Shown here one piece after another: positions 6,437 through 15,437 of a DNA stretch of 64,000 nt (its first letter is position 1; each line of letters begins with the position of its first letter). The position numbers were made by a program, and so were the translations under genes. Source of the stretch: an uncultured bacterium (GTDB lineage Bacteria > Actinomycetota > Coriobacteriia > Coriobacteriales > Coriobacteriaceae); assembly GCA_905216145.1 (NCBI GenBank), contig CAJMST010000004.1:82875-146874 (forward strand), read 5' to 3'. The notes beneath the pieces were generated by a model that did no database searches, was not told where the DNA came from, and saw nothing but the letters and a program-made list of their open reading frames with translations.

Positions 6437-8116
6437 ATGGCGGAGTTTATCTACCAGATGTATCAGGCTCGCAAGGCCCATGGCGACAAGGTGATCCTTG
6501 ACGACGTGACCCTGAGCTTCTACCCCGGTGCCAAGATCGGCGTCGTGGGCCCCAACGGTATGGGCAAGTCGACCCTGCTCAAGATCATGGCCGGCATCGA
6601 GGAGGTCTCCAACGGCGATGCCAAGCTCACCCCCGGCTACACCGTGGGTATCCTGCAGCAGGAGCCGCCGCTCGACGACGACAAGACCGTCATCGAGAAC
6701 GTGCGCATGGCATTTGGCGACATGATCGCCAAGGTCGATCGCTTCAACAAGATCGGCGAGGAGATGTGCGACCCGGATTGCGACATGGACGCCCTCATGG
6801 CCGAGATGGGAAAGCTCCAGGACGAGATCGACGCCGCCGACGGCTGGGATATCGATTCCAAGCTCGGCCAGGCCATGGACGCCCTGCAGCTGCCCGATTC
6901 CGACATGCCGGTCAACGTACTTTCCGGCGGCGAGCGCCGTCGCGTGGCCCTGTGCAAGCTGCTGCTCGAAGCTCCCGACCTGCTGCTGCTCGACGAGCCC
7001 ACGAACCACCTGGACGCCGAGTCGATCCTGTGGCTCGAGCACTTCCTGCACAACTACCAGGGCGCGGTGCTTGCCGTCACGCACGATCGCTACTTCCTGG
7101 ATAACGTTGCCGAGTGGATCTGCGAGGTCGACCGCGGTCACCTTTATCCCTACAAGGGCAACTACTCCACGTATCTGGAGACCAAGGCCGCCCGTATCGA
7201 GGCGCAGGGCAACCGCGACGCCAAGCTCGCCAAGCGCATGGAGGCCGAGCTCGAGTGGGTACGCAGCTCGCCCAAGGCTCGCCAGGCAAAGAACAAGGCC
7301 CGTCTGGCTCGCTACGAGGAGATGGAGGCCGAGGCCCGCGCAAGCCAGAAGCTCGACTGGACCGATATCCGCATCCCTGTGGGCCCGCGTTTGGGTAACA
7401 AGGTGCTCGAGGCCCATCACCTGCACAAGGAATTCGACGGTCGCGTGCTCATCGACGACCTTTCTTTCACCCTGCCGCGTAACGGCATCGTGGGCGTCAT
7501 CGGCCCCAACGGTGTGGGCAAGACTACGCTCTTCAAGACCATCGTGGGCCTGGAGCCGCTGACTTCGGGCGAGCTCGAGGTGGGCGAGACCGTCAAGATC
7601 TCCTACGTCGACCAGAACCGTTCCGGCATCGATCCCGATAAGAACCTGTGGGAGGTCGTCTCGGACGGTCTGGACCACATGATGGTCGGCGAGACCGAGG
7701 TCCCGAGCCGCGCCTATGTGGCGAGCTTTGGCTTTAAGGGCCAGGACCAGCAGAAGCGCGCCGGCGTGCTTTCCGGCGGCGAGCGCAACCGCCTGAACCT
7801 GGCGCTCACGCTCAAGCAGGGCGGCAACCTGCTGCTGCTCGACGAGCCCACCAACGACTTGGACGTCGAGACCCTGTCCTCGCTCGAGGCCGCGCTGCTC
7901 GAGTTCCCGGGCTGCAGCGTGGTCATTAGCCACGACCGTATGTTCCTGGACCGTGTTGCCACGCACATTCTGGCGTGGGAGGGCACCGACGAGAACCCGG
8001 GCAACTGGTACTGGTTCGAGGGCAACTTCGAGGCCTATCAGGCCAACCGCATCGAGCGCCTGGGCGAGGACGCGGCCCAGCCGCATCGTATTCACCGCAA
8101 GCTGACGCGCGACTAG
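6437..8116 (+). CDS. ettA: energy-dependent translational throttle protein EttA
   Basis: A 559-residue ABC-F protein that binds the ribosomal E site and gates the first translation steps by cellular ATP level. It has two ATPase domains: Walker A GPNGMGKST at 38-46 and GPNGVGKTT in the second half, two LSGGE signatures and two LLLDEPTN Walker B motifs. The linker between them has the charged RSSPKARQAKNKARLARYEE stretch typical of EttA, and the length is almost that of the E. coli protein (555). No membrane segments are present, so it is not a transporter. It stands alone, bounded by a terminator on the left and a structured repeat on the right. Confidence 0.93.
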   Translation: MAEFIYQMYQARKAHGDKVILDDVTLSFYPGAKIGVVGPNGMGKSTLLKIMAGIEEVSNGDAKLTPGYTVGILQQEPPLDDDKTVIENVRMAFGDMIAKVDRFNKIGEEMCDPDCDMDALMAEMGKLQDEIDAADGWDIDSKLGQAMDALQLPDSDMPVNVLSGGERRRVALCKLLLEAPDLLLLDEPTNHLDAESILWLEHFLHNYQGAVLAVTHDRYFLDNVAEWICEVDRGHLYPYKGNYSTYLETKAARIEAQGNRDAKLAKRMEAELEWVRSSPKARQAKNKARLARYEEMEAEARASQKLDWTDIRIPVGPRLGNKVLEAHHLHKEFDGRVLIDDLSFTLPRNGIVGVIGPNGVGKTTLFKTIVGLEPLTSGELEVGETVKISYVDQNRSGIDPDKNLWEVVSDGLDHMMVGETEVPSRAYVASFGFKGQDQQKRAGVLSGGERNRLNLALTLKQGGNLLLLDEPTNDLDVETLSSLEAALLEFPGCSVVISHDRMFLDRVATHILAWEGTDENPGNWYWFEGNFEAYQANRIERLGEDAAQPHRIHRKLTRD

Positions 8117-8119
8117 ATC

Positions 8120-8257
8120 GTTACGCGGTTTTCCAAACCGCGTAACTGCTCGACGCTGCGCGGGTCGCAAGTGCCCCATCTTGCCGTTCAAGCCGTCGCT
8201 CGCGTACCGAAGTACGCGTCGCTCCTCTTTCACGGCAACCTGGGGCACTTGCGGCCC
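8120..8257. repeat. structured intergenic repeat, family A, copy 1 with satellite hairpin
   Basis: Two parts. First is a perfect 12-bp hairpin, 8120-8131 with 8135-8146 (GTTACGCGGTTT stem). Second is a nested inverted repeat: outer arms 8162-8178 and 8241-8257 (17 bp, one G:U), inner arms 8181-8187 and 8232-8238, and a 44-base core whose centre is GCGTAC-CGAA-GTACGC. The reverse complement of this core closely matches the cores at 17855-17897 and 34049-34091, but the arms differ in sequence while still pairing. The satellite hairpin recurs next to copy 2 (17939-17965), together with the linker GCAGCGTCGAG. Confidence 0.75.
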
Positions 8258-8290
8258 GCTCGCTGTTGGTTACGCAACATCAACAAATAA

Positions 8291-8326
8291 AAACGGCTCA
8301 AATCCTGATTTGGATTTGAGCCGTTT
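8291..8326 (-). terminator. intrinsic terminator, effective on the minus strand
   Basis: Perfect 15-bp stem (8291-8305 with 8312-8326); minus-strand RNA continues into a U-rich tail. It ends the gene at 8331-9590. Confidence 0.8.
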
Positions 8327-8330
8327 GTCG

Positions 8331-9590
8331 TTACTGCTCGGGTTCTTCGACTTTATCGATAGCCCAGGTGGATCCGAGGCCACCGGTGGTGTTGCGGCGG
8401 ATGCGCACGGTGACTTCGTGGCGCTCGCCGGCCTGCGTGTAGCGCAGGGGGAAGCTTGCGCGGTTTCGCGCGGCCTCGATGGTACCGCGCTCGCGGGCGA
8501 TCCAGTAGTACTCGCCGACGATGCCGAGCGTGTCGGCGCCGTAGGGGAGATAGGTCGACAGCTGGTGCAGAAGCGGGCCGGGGCAGAAGACCTCGGTTGC
8601 GAAATCGACGGGGAAGTCCTCAGGGATGGTCGGTGCTGCGGGCGCGGGGACCGGAGCCGGTACAGGTGCGGATGTGGACTCGATGACAGGTGCAGACTCA
8701 GGCACCGGTTCCGGATTAACTGCGGAATCTGTCGGTTCCACGGAGACGGATGTGTCTTCAGTCTCGGTTTTGGCATCGGCTTCTGGGGCGTCCTCCGCCT
8801 CGATAGACGGCTTTGCCTCGATGGGCGTGGATGCCATGGTGGTGATGCCGGCGTTTGCGTTCTCGGGGTCATAGACGACCGTGAGCGAGATGGCGGGCTG
8901 CGGTGCCTCGGGCTCCGGCGCCGACTCGGTAGCGTCTTGATCTGCGGGCTCGTCGGACTGATCGTCCTCGGCCTTGTCACCAAAGACATCGCTGTTTTGG
9001 AATGCAGACGTCTCGGGCTGGTCAGCGGCTTCTTCGGTTGTCGACTTGGGAGCTTCGTTGAGCTCCGCAGTGGTTTCCTGCTCAGATATGACTTCGGGAT
9101 CGGTCGTGGCGGTGATTTCGGTTTCTGCTGTTACCTCAATAGCGACTTCGATCTCTGCCTCGGGCTCGGGCTCCGGCACGGCTTCAACCATGGTTTCTGG
9201 CTTGGGACGTTTAACGTGCTTGGGACGCACGGCCTTGAGGTCCTTCTCGCCGCGCTTTTTCTTTTTGTAGGACTGCTTGGCTCCCTTGGCTGCCTTGGGC
9301 TTGTCCTCGCCCTTGGCAAGGGCGGCATCCCAAGCCTCGTTGGCGATGACGGTGGCATACAGGCGACCGCCCTTAAAGACGGTCAGCTTAATGCAGTCGT
9401 CGAGCTCCTCGAGCAGCTCACGCGTGGACTCAAAGCCCAGGTCATAAGCGGTCATGTCGCCGGCGGCGAGCGCCTCCTCGACCTGTGTCATAAACGTTTG
9501 CTTGCCGCACCCAATCGCGTCGCGCAGCAGGCGATACAGATAGATGTGGTTGCCCAGCGAAAGCGTGGGCCTAACTATTGTCTTGCTCAT
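8331..9590 (-). CDS. hypothetical protein with acidic low-complexity middle, possible LOTUS-like N-domain
   Basis: A 419-residue soluble protein, not assignable to a known function. Residues about 10-95 look like a compact helical domain (NHIYLYRLLRDAIG ... YDLGFESTRELLEELDD ... GGRLYATVI) that vaguely resembles OST-HTH/LOTUS RNA-binding folds. Residues about 100-150 are strongly basic (KKKKRGEKDLK), 150-330 are rich in Glu, Pro, Ala, Thr and Asp and surely disordered, and the last 85 residues (PEDFPVDFATEVFCPGPLL ... VTVRIRRNTTGGLGSTWAID) form a second folded domain. The start at 9590 has GAGGAGA upstream. Two ordered domains joined by a charged tether suggest a nucleic-acid-related or scaffolding role, which is inference. 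Confidence 0.6.
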   Translation of the reverse strand: MSKTIVRPTLSLGNHIYLYRLLRDAIGCGKQTFMTQVEEALAAGDMTAYDLGFESTRELLEELDDCIKLTVFKGGRLYATVIANEAWDAALAKGEDKPKAAKGAKQSYKKKKRGEKDLKAVRPKHVKRPKPETMVEAVPEPEPEAEIEVAIEVTAETEITATTDPEVISEQETTAELNEAPKSTTEEAADQPETSAFQNSDVFGDKAEDDQSDEPADQDATESAPEPEAPQPAISLTVVYDPENANAGITTMASTPIEAKPSIEAEDAPEADAKTETEDTSVSVEPTDSAVNPEPVPESAPVIESTSAPVPAPVPAPAAPTIPEDFPVDFATEVFCPGPLLHQLSTYLPYGADTLGIVGEYYWIARERGTIEAARNRASFPLRYTQAGERHEVTVRIRRNTTGGLGSTWAIDKVEEPEQ

Positions 9591-9662
9591 GGCAAATCTC
9601 CTCTTTACACATGTAAAGCATCTTACCATCGCATAGCGTTCGCCATGGCGGCGCCCAAGGCA

Positions 9663-9696
9663 AACGGGCGCGAACCGCTTTCGATTCGCGCCCGTT
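9663..9696 (-). terminator. hairpin terminator after the gene at 9731
   Basis: Perfect 12-bp GC-rich stem (9663-9674 with 9685-9696); the tail has few T, so efficiency is uncertain. Confidence 0.5.
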
Positions 9697-9730
9697 GTAC
9701 AGGTCGGTTATCTATGAGAGGCAAATGTAC

Positions 9731-10693
9731 TTAGTTGCCCGATGCCGTGCCTTGGCTCGAGTTGTCAGATGCCGTGCCGGACGCGGTTCCGCTCGAGCTG
9801 TTCGAGCCGTTGGTGTTGCTGCTGTCTGCTGAGCCCGTTCCCGACGTGGTGTCGCTCGTCTGGTCGCCCGTGCTCGGTTGAGAGCCGTCAGTCGTTTGGC
9901 TTGAGTCGGTCGTGCCGGATTGCGCGCCGCTGTTGTTCACAGAAGAATCGGCGCCCTGCGATTGGTTTTGGGTATTCGAGGACGAATCGGTAGAGGTGGA
10001 ACTGTCTTGCGTGCCGTCCGTCTGTGCCTGCTGGTCTTGCGACTGGGTGTTGCCATTTGCATCGCTTTCCGTCGTGCGCGACGAAAGGATTGGCTCGGGG
10101 CGCTCGCCCAGACCCTCACCGGCGGTGGTGATAAGGATGGCGCCGGCGCAGGCGATGACCGCGACGATGGCGATGGCGATCGAGAAGACGATGACCTTCT
10201 TTTGCGTCTGACTGCGCTCTGCCGCCGCCTTGGCGCGCAGGCTGTCGGGAGCAACGCGCGCCGTGGTCGCGCGCCCCGCAATCTGGCGCATCTCCTGCGT
10301 AGTCGCGGCGCCGCCCAGGTGCTCCTCGGCATTAAACTCAACGGGCTCGTAGGCGCCGGCGGGGTAGTCGACGGCGGCGTGCGTACCTTTGATGGCTTCG
10401 GCGCTGGCAGAGATAAAGTGGCGGTAGACCTGCGATGACACAACGGTGATGACCGAGCTCACGGCGGCGCCAATTACTGAACCAGCGATACCAATCTTGG
10501 AGGCAAGTGCGACGCTCGTGGCGGCAGCTGCGGCGCCGGCGATGATCTGGGGAATGGAAATGTCGTCAAACAGGCCCTTTTTGGGCGCGATGGCCATGGT
10601 CTGTCCGATGGAATGGTTTTCGTGAACGCCGTTGTTGAGCGCGGCCGGTGTCATGACGCGCGTGCGCGGCGCGTCGGTGTACTTGGTTGTCAT
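9731..10693 (-). CDS. hypothetical membrane protein with long Ser/Thr/Gln/Gly-rich tail
   Basis: A 320-residue protein. Residues about 40-90 are glycine- and alanine-rich and hydrophobic (QIIAGAAAAATSVALASKIG then SVIGAAVSSVITVVSS), a second clear membrane segment lies near 175-200 (KKVIVFSIAIAIVAVIACA), and the last 110 residues are almost entirely Ser, Thr, Gly, Gln, Asn and Asp. Such a tail after a final membrane segment suggests an extracytoplasmic, wall-spanning or glycosylated stalk. The start at 10693 follows GGGAGGA. Function is unknown; envelope location is inferred. Confidence 0.6.
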   Translation of the reverse strand: MTTKYTDAPRTRVMTPAALNNGVHENHSIGQTMAIAPKKGLFDDISIPQIIAGAAAAATSVALASKIGIAGSVIGAAVSSVITVVSSQVYRHFISASAEAIKGTHAAVDYPAGAYEPVEFNAEEHLGGAATTQEMRQIAGRATTARVAPDSLRAKAAAERSQTQKKVIVFSIAIAIVAVIACAGAILITTAGEGLGERPEPILSSRTTESDANGNTQSQDQQAQTDGTQDSSTSTDSSSNTQNQSQGADSSVNNSGAQSGTTDSSQTTDGSQPSTGDQTSDTTSGTGSADSSNTNGSNSSSGTASGTASDNSSQGTASGN

Positions 10694-10896
10694 ACGGGGT
10701 CCTCCCGGTGTAAATCTGCTTCGTTTCGTGTAGCCATCAGGGTACCCACCAGATGTGAATCGTACGTGACATTTAACAGATACCATCAACTCATCAATAG
10801 CTCACCAAGTTGGTGGGATGCGGTTGCGCCCGGCGGTTGAACTACAATAGGGCTTGCTAATTGTGTTGAATGGCGTCTACGCACGGGAGCATTCTT

Positions 10897-12876
10897 ATGA
10901 ATCTTCACCTTTCTCAGTCTGATGGCTTTTTGCGTGTGGCGGCGGCGTCGCCGCAGATTCGCGTGGTCGATGTCGAGGGCAATGCCGAGGTTGCGCTGGC
11001 GGCTGTTCGCGATGCTGCCGGGCGTGGCGTTCGCGCGTTGGTGTTGCCCGAGCTTAACCTGACCGGTTATACCGCGGCCGATCTGTTCCATAACCGCACG
11101 CTGCTGCATGCCTGCGAGGCAGCGCTGGTGCACATCCTCGATGAAACCCGTGAGCTGCCGATCGTCTTTACCGTTGGCTTGCCCGTTGCGGTGGCAGAAA
11201 ACATCTACAACTGCGCCGCCGTGTGCTGCGCGGGCGAGCTTTTGGGCCTCACGGCCAAGAAGTATTTGCCCAACTATGGCGAGTTCTATGAGCGCCGTTG
11301 GTTTGCTCTGGCGCCTGCGGATCCCGTGTGGGTTGAATTTGCCGGTCAGGGTCCGGTCCCGCTGGGTTCGGGGCTTGTCTACCGCTGCTGCGATGAAGGT
11401 GCCGAGGATTTGGTGCTGGGCGTTGAGGTCTGTGAGGACCTGTGGGTGCCGGCACCCCCTTCGACTGAGATGGCGCTTGCCGGTGCGACGGTGATTCTCA
11501 ACCCGTCGGCCTCGGACGAGATCATCGGCAAGGCAGACTATCGCCGCAGCCTTATCTCTAACCAAAGCGCACGCCTGTACTGCGCCTATGCCTATGCGGA
11601 TGCGAGCGAGGGCGAGTCCACGACCGATATGGTCTTTGCGGGCGAGAACCTTATCTACGAAAACGGCTCCAAGCTCGCCGCGACCAAACTGCTTACCTGC
11701 GATATGGCCATCGCCGACGTTGACCTTGACCGCCTGGTTGCCGAGCGCCGTCGCTCGACGACGTGGGCACGCGCGGACGATGCACCGGAGGCCACGGCCG
11801 TTGAATTTTCGTTTGAGGGCGTGCTGGCAGACGAGCCCGTCCTGCGCAACGCCTGCGACATCGACCGTGTCTTCCCCCGCGCGCCCTTTGTGCCGGCCGA
11901 CCATGGCGACCTGGCCGAGCGTTGCGAGACCATCCTCGACCTGCAGACCGCCGGCCTCAAGACCCGCCTTGCCCATACGGGTACCAAGGCGGCCGTCATC
12001 GGTCTTTCGGGCGGCCTGGACTCCACGTTGGCACTGCTTGTGACCGTGCGCGCCTTTGATGCGCTGGGGCTGCCGCGCACCGGTATCACGGCCGTGTCCA
12101 TGCCCGGCTTTGGCACGACGCATCGCACCAAGTCGAATGCCGAGTCGCTCGCCCGCGACCTGGGTGTGAGCTTCCGCGAGGTTTCGATCCACGCGGCCGT
12201 GGAGCAGCACTTCAAGGACATTGAGCACGATCCTGCCGTGCAGGACGTGACTTACGAGAACAGCCAGGCCCGCGAGCGCACGCAGATTCTGATGGATCTG
12301 GCCAACCAGGCTGGCGGTTTTGTCATCGGTACGGGCGATCTGTCGGAGCTGGCGCTCGGCTGGGCTACCTATAACGGAGACCACATGAGCATGTATGCCG
12401 TCAATGCGAGCGTGCCCAAGACGCTTGTGCGCCATCTGGTGCGCTATGCGGCTGATGTCTTTGGCGGACGTATTGCCGAGGTCTTGCTCGATATCCTCGA
12501 TACGCCGGTATCTCCCGAGCTTCTGCCGCCCACGGGCGACGGCGAGATTGCGCAGAAGACTGAGGATTTGGTGGGCCCGTACGAGTTGCACGACTACTTC
12601 CTCTACTACCTGCTGCGTTTTGGCTTTGAGCCGGGCAAGATCTACCGCATGGCGCTCAAGAGTTTCGAGGGTGTCTACGACGCCAAGACCGTCCACACGT
12701 GGCTGCGTACGTTCTATCGTCGCTTCTTTGCCCAGCAGTTTAAGCGCAGCTGCCTGCCCGATGGTCCCAAGGTGGGCTCGGTGACGCTCAGCCCGCGCGG
12801 CGATTGGCGTATGCCGAGTGACGCCAGTTCGCGTTTGTGGCTTGCGCAGATCGACGCGCTCAATCCAATTGACTAA
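10897..12876 (+). CDS. nadE: glutamine-dependent NAD+ synthetase
   Basis: A 659-residue two-domain enzyme making NAD+ from nicotinate adenine dinucleotide, ATP and glutamine. The N-terminal carbon-nitrogen hydrolase domain shows the catalytic triad: glutamate in VLPELNLTGY, lysine in LTAKKYLPNYGEFYERR and cysteine in GVEVCEDLW. The C-terminal synthetase domain has the pyrophosphate loop IGLSGGLDST and LIGTGDLSELALGW-like residues (here VIGTGDLSELALGW). The start at 10897 follows CGGGAGC and begins MNLHLSQSDGFLRVAAASP. Length is typical of the long actinobacterial and clostridial type. Confidence 0.94.
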   Translation: MNLHLSQSDGFLRVAAASPQIRVVDVEGNAEVALAAVRDAAGRGVRALVLPELNLTGYTAADLFHNRTLLHACEAALVHILDETRELPIVFTVGLPVAVAENIYNCAAVCCAGELLGLTAKKYLPNYGEFYERRWFALAPADPVWVEFAGQGPVPLGSGLVYRCCDEGAEDLVLGVEVCEDLWVPAPPSTEMALAGATVILNPSASDEIIGKADYRRSLISNQSARLYCAYAYADASEGESTTDMVFAGENLIYENGSKLAATKLLTCDMAIADVDLDRLVAERRRSTTWARADDAPEATAVEFSFEGVLADEPVLRNACDIDRVFPRAPFVPADHGDLAERCETILDLQTAGLKTRLAHTGTKAAVIGLSGGLDSTLALLVTVRAFDALGLPRTGITAVSMPGFGTTHRTKSNAESLARDLGVSFREVSIHAAVEQHFKDIEHDPAVQDVTYENSQARERTQILMDLANQAGGFVIGTGDLSELALGWATYNGDHMSMYAVNASVPKTLVRHLVRYAADVFGGRIAEVLLDILDTPVSPELLPPTGDGEIAQKTEDLVGPYELHDYFLYYLLRFGFEPGKIYRMALKSFEGVYDAKTVHTWLRTFYRRFFAQQFKRSCLPDGPKVGSVTLSPRGDWRMPSDASSRLWLAQIDALNPID

Positions 12877-12944
12877 GGTTGGCTAAATTGAACCAATGCG
12901 GGGGTTGCAAGCGTTACACTTTTGCAATCTGATGGCCCGTATCG

Positions 12945-12976
12945 CGCGGCGCTCTTGTCGGAGCGCCGCGTTTTTT
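12945..12976 (+). terminator. strong intrinsic terminator between nadE and the aminotransferase
   Basis: Perfect 10-bp GC stem (12945-12954 with 12961-12970), loop TTGTCG, then six T. It lies only 18 bases before the next start codon, so it may end nadE or attenuate the aminotransferase. Confidence 0.85.
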
Positions 12977-12994
12977 ATATCGAAAGGTGGCACC

Positions 12995-14158
12995 ATGCAG
13001 GCATCGCAGCGTCTCGACCGCTTTGGCGCGGAGGTTTTCGCCTCGCTCAACAACAAGCTTCTCGCGCTGAAGGCTCAGGGCAAGACCATTTACAACATGA
13101 GCGTGGGCACGCCCGACTTTAAGCCGTACGACCATGTGGTCGAGGCGCTCACGCAAGCAGCCCAAGATCCCGAGATGTGGAAGTATGCCCTGCGCGACCT
13201 GCCCGAACTCAAGCAAGCCGTGTGCGATTACTATGAGCGCCGCTTTGGCGTTTCGGGCATTACGCCGTCCATGGTGCAGTCGTGTAACGGCACGCAGGAG
13301 GGCGTGGGCCACTTGGGCCTGGCGCTGCTCGACCCGGGCGATACGATCCTGGTGCCCGACCCGTGCTACCCGGTCTTTGAGGCGGGTGCCAAGATTGCCG
13401 ATGCCAAGCTCGAGTACTATCCGCTGGTTGCCGAGCACAATTACCTGCCCTATGTGGCGGGTATCGATCCCGAGGTGGCCGATCGTGCCAAGTACATGAT
13501 CGTGTCGCTGCCCGCGAACCCGGTGGGTTCGGTGGGCACGCCCGAGGTCTACGAGGAGATCATCGCTTTCGCCCGCGAGCACGACCTGCTCATCGTCCAT
13601 GACAACGCGTACTCCGACATCGTGTTCGACGGCGAGCCGGGCGGCAGCTTCTTGCAGTATCCCGGCGCGCTCGAGGTGGGCGTTGAGTTCTTCTCGCTCT
13701 CCAAGTCGTTTAACGTCACCGGTGCGCGTATCGGCTTTTTGGTCGGCCGCGAGGATGTGGTCTCGGCCTTTGCCAAGCTGCGCGGCCAGATCGACTTTGG
13801 TATGTTCTTCCCGATCCAGAAGGCCGCCATCGCTTGCCTGAATGGTCCGCGCGATGAGGTCGAGGCGCAGCGTCTGAAGTACCAGGAACGCCGCGATGCC
13901 CTGTGCGACGGTCTTGAGGGCCTGGGCTGGGAGCGTCCCAACGCGCATGGCTCTATGTTTGTGTGGGCCAAGCTTCCCGGTGGTCGCACCGATTCCATGG
14001 CGTTTTGCGAGGAGCTTATGGAGAAGGCCGGCGTTGTGGTGACGCCGGGCGCGAGCTTTGGCCCTTCGGGCGAGGGGCACGTGCGTATGGCACTGGTCTT
14101 GCCGCCCGATCAGATCGCTTTGGCTGTCGAGGCCATTCGCGAGGCGGGCCTGTATTAG
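12995..14158 (+). CDS. PLP-dependent class I/II aminotransferase
   Basis: A 387-residue fold-type I aminotransferase. The PLP lysine lies in SLSKSFNVTGARIGF, the cofactor-stacking region in GTQEGVGHLGLALLDPGDTI, and the aspartate/tyrosine pair in VHDNAYSDIVFDGE. The pattern groups with aspartate and LL-diaminopimelate-type aminotransferases. The genome makes N-acetyl-DAP intermediates (see dapH), and a PatA-type N-acetyl-diaminopimelate aminotransferase is otherwise not visible in the window, so that role is possible but unproven. The start at 12995 follows GAAAGGTGG and lies just after a strong terminator hairpin. Confidence 0.82.
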   Translation: MQASQRLDRFGAEVFASLNNKLLALKAQGKTIYNMSVGTPDFKPYDHVVEALTQAAQDPEMWKYALRDLPELKQAVCDYYERRFGVSGITPSMVQSCNGTQEGVGHLGLALLDPGDTILVPDPCYPVFEAGAKIADAKLEYYPLVAEHNYLPYVAGIDPEVADRAKYMIVSLPANPVGSVGTPEVYEEIIAFAREHDLLIVHDNAYSDIVFDGEPGGSFLQYPGALEVGVEFFSLSKSFNVTGARIGFLVGREDVVSAFAKLRGQIDFGMFFPIQKAAIACLNGPRDEVEAQRLKYQERRDALCDGLEGLGWERPNAHGSMFVWAKLPGGRTDSMAFCEELMEKAGVVVTPGASFGPSGEGHVRMALVLPPDQIALAVEAIREAGLY

Positions 14159-14303
14159 AAACCTATTTCGACTCGTCAATAGCTCGAAACCGATTTCGTG
14201 CAGTTATTTTACGAATTCTGCAAACAATTTCGGTAAACGGTCGATTTTTGGCTGCGAATAGGAGCATAATCAAAGTCCCGATTGGATGTATTGGGATTAC
14301 GGC

Positions 14304-14332
14304 AAGCCGCTCGGGTCGTTCCCGAGCGGCTT
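14304..14332 (+). terminator. hairpin in the ldh leader
   Basis: Perfect 12-bp stem (14304-14315 with 14321-14332) with loop TCGTT, followed by GTTTGTGG. It ends about ten bases before the ribosome site of ldh, so it could terminate upstream transcription or regulate ldh. Confidence 0.55.
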
Positions 14333-14359
14333 GTTTGTGGAGAGAGATGGGAGTTTCTA

Positions 14360-15310
14360 ATGGTTAACGAGAAGAAGGTCGCTATTGTCGGCTGCGGCTT
14401 CGTCGGTTCGTCTTCGGCGTTCGCACTGATGCAGAGTGGTCTGTTCTCCGAGATGGTCCTCATCGACGTGGACAAGAACCGTGCCGAGGGTGAGGCCCTG
14501 GATATCGCGCACGGCATGACGTTTGCCGAGCCGATGAAGATCTACGCCGGCGATTATTCCGATGTCGCGGACGCCGCCATGATCGTCGTCACCGCTGGCG
14601 CTGCCCAGAAGCCCGGTGAGACCCGCCTGGACCTGGTCAACAAGAACGTAAACATCTTTAAGTCCATTATCCCCGAGATTAAGAAGTCCGGCTTCGACGG
14701 CATTCTGCTAATCGTCTCCAACCCGGTTGATGTTCTGACCTATGCTGCCATTAAGATGTCCGGCCTGCCCGAGGGCCATGTCATCGGCTCCGGCACCGTG
14801 CTCGACACTGGCCGTCTGCAGCAGATGCTTGGTGCCCACGTCGAGGTTGACCCGCGCGATGTCCAGGCCTATGTCATGGGTGAGCACGGCGACTCCGAGT
14901 TTGTCGCTTGGTCCAGCGCTCAGGTTGCCGGCGTGCCACTGAACACCTTCTGCGAGCTTCACGGCCATCTGGAGCATGAGGCTGCTGAGAAGCGTATCGC
15001 CGAGGACGTCAAGAACTCCGCCTACACCATCATCGAGAAGAAGCACGCTACCTACTATGGCGTTGCCATGGCCGTCAAGCGCATCTGCACTGCCGTCATG
15101 CGCGATGAGCAGACCGTTCTGCCTGTCTCCTCGCTCATGGTGGGCGAGTATGGCCTGTCCGATCTGGCCATCTCCATGCCGACCGTCGTTGGCCGCGATG
15201 GCGTTGTCTGCCGCGTCCCCGTGCCGCTGAACGATGACGAGCAGCATGAGCTCACCGCCTCCGCCAAGGCCCTCAAGGACATCATCGACAGCGTCGACTT
15301 CTCCTGCTAA
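14360..15310 (+). CDS. ldh: L-lactate dehydrogenase
   Basis: A 316-residue NAD-dependent enzyme that reduces pyruvate to L-lactate, regenerating NAD+ in fermentation. The Rossmann motif is GCGFVGSSSAFAL near the N-terminus; the substrate arginine lies in NPVDVLTY-linked loop context, the catalytic histidine in GEHGDSE. An active-site arginine is expected in the GETRLDLV loop, where the residue before the arginine is threonine rather than the glutamine of classical LDH (KPGETRLD), as is usual in bacterial LDHs. Start at 14360 has GGGAG upstream. A terminator follows at 15345. Confidence 0.9.
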   Translation: MVNEKKVAIVGCGFVGSSSAFALMQSGLFSEMVLIDVDKNRAEGEALDIAHGMTFAEPMKIYAGDYSDVADAAMIVVTAGAAQKPGETRLDLVNKNVNIFKSIIPEIKKSGFDGILLIVSNPVDVLTYAAIKMSGLPEGHVIGSGTVLDTGRLQQMLGAHVEVDPRDVQAYVMGEHGDSEFVAWSSAQVAGVPLNTFCELHGHLEHEAAEKRIAEDVKNSAYTIIEKKHATYYGVAMAVKRICTAVMRDEQTVLPVSSLMVGEYGLSDLAISMPTVVGRDGVVCRVPVPLNDDEQHELTASAKALKDIIDSVDFSC

Positions 15311-15344
15311 ATCAAGCTCTTTTGGGCAACAGGCTACAATGAAA

Positions 15345-15377
15345 GGCGTCCGGGCCACACGGTCCGGGCGCCTTTTT
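15345..15377 (+). terminator. intrinsic terminator of ldh
   Basis: 12-bp stem with two G:U pairs (15345-15356 with 15361-15372), four-base loop, then five T. A TACAAT box stands directly before it. Confidence 0.85.
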
Positions 15378-15390
15378 GGTGCGAGGGGGT

Positions 15391-15407
15391 CAGGTTACTT
15401 TGCACCA
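15391..15407 (+). repeat. REP-like repeat, left copy
   Basis: CAGGTTACTTTGCACCA, preceded by GGGGT. It is matched in inverted orientation, with one mismatch, at 16603-16619 on the other side of the DUF2974 gene; a diverged relative with GGGACAGGTTT occurs near 31314. Confidence 0.5.
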
Positions 15408-15437
15408 CCCCAATGCACCATAGTTGATGGGAGGGCC

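Noticed and set aside
6089..8248. Open frame of 719 codons on the minus strand opposite ettA
   Set aside because: It is a shadow of ettA: composition follows the complementary GC codon bias, there is no ribosome site, and the ettA product is unmistakable.
10786..12696. Open frame of 636 codons on the minus strand opposite nadE
   Set aside because: Shadow of nadE; repetitive His/Arg/Gly content and no family resemblance.
14160..14300. Rex operator before ldh
   Set aside because: No TTGTGAA/TTCACAA dyad could be found in the leader or promoter region.
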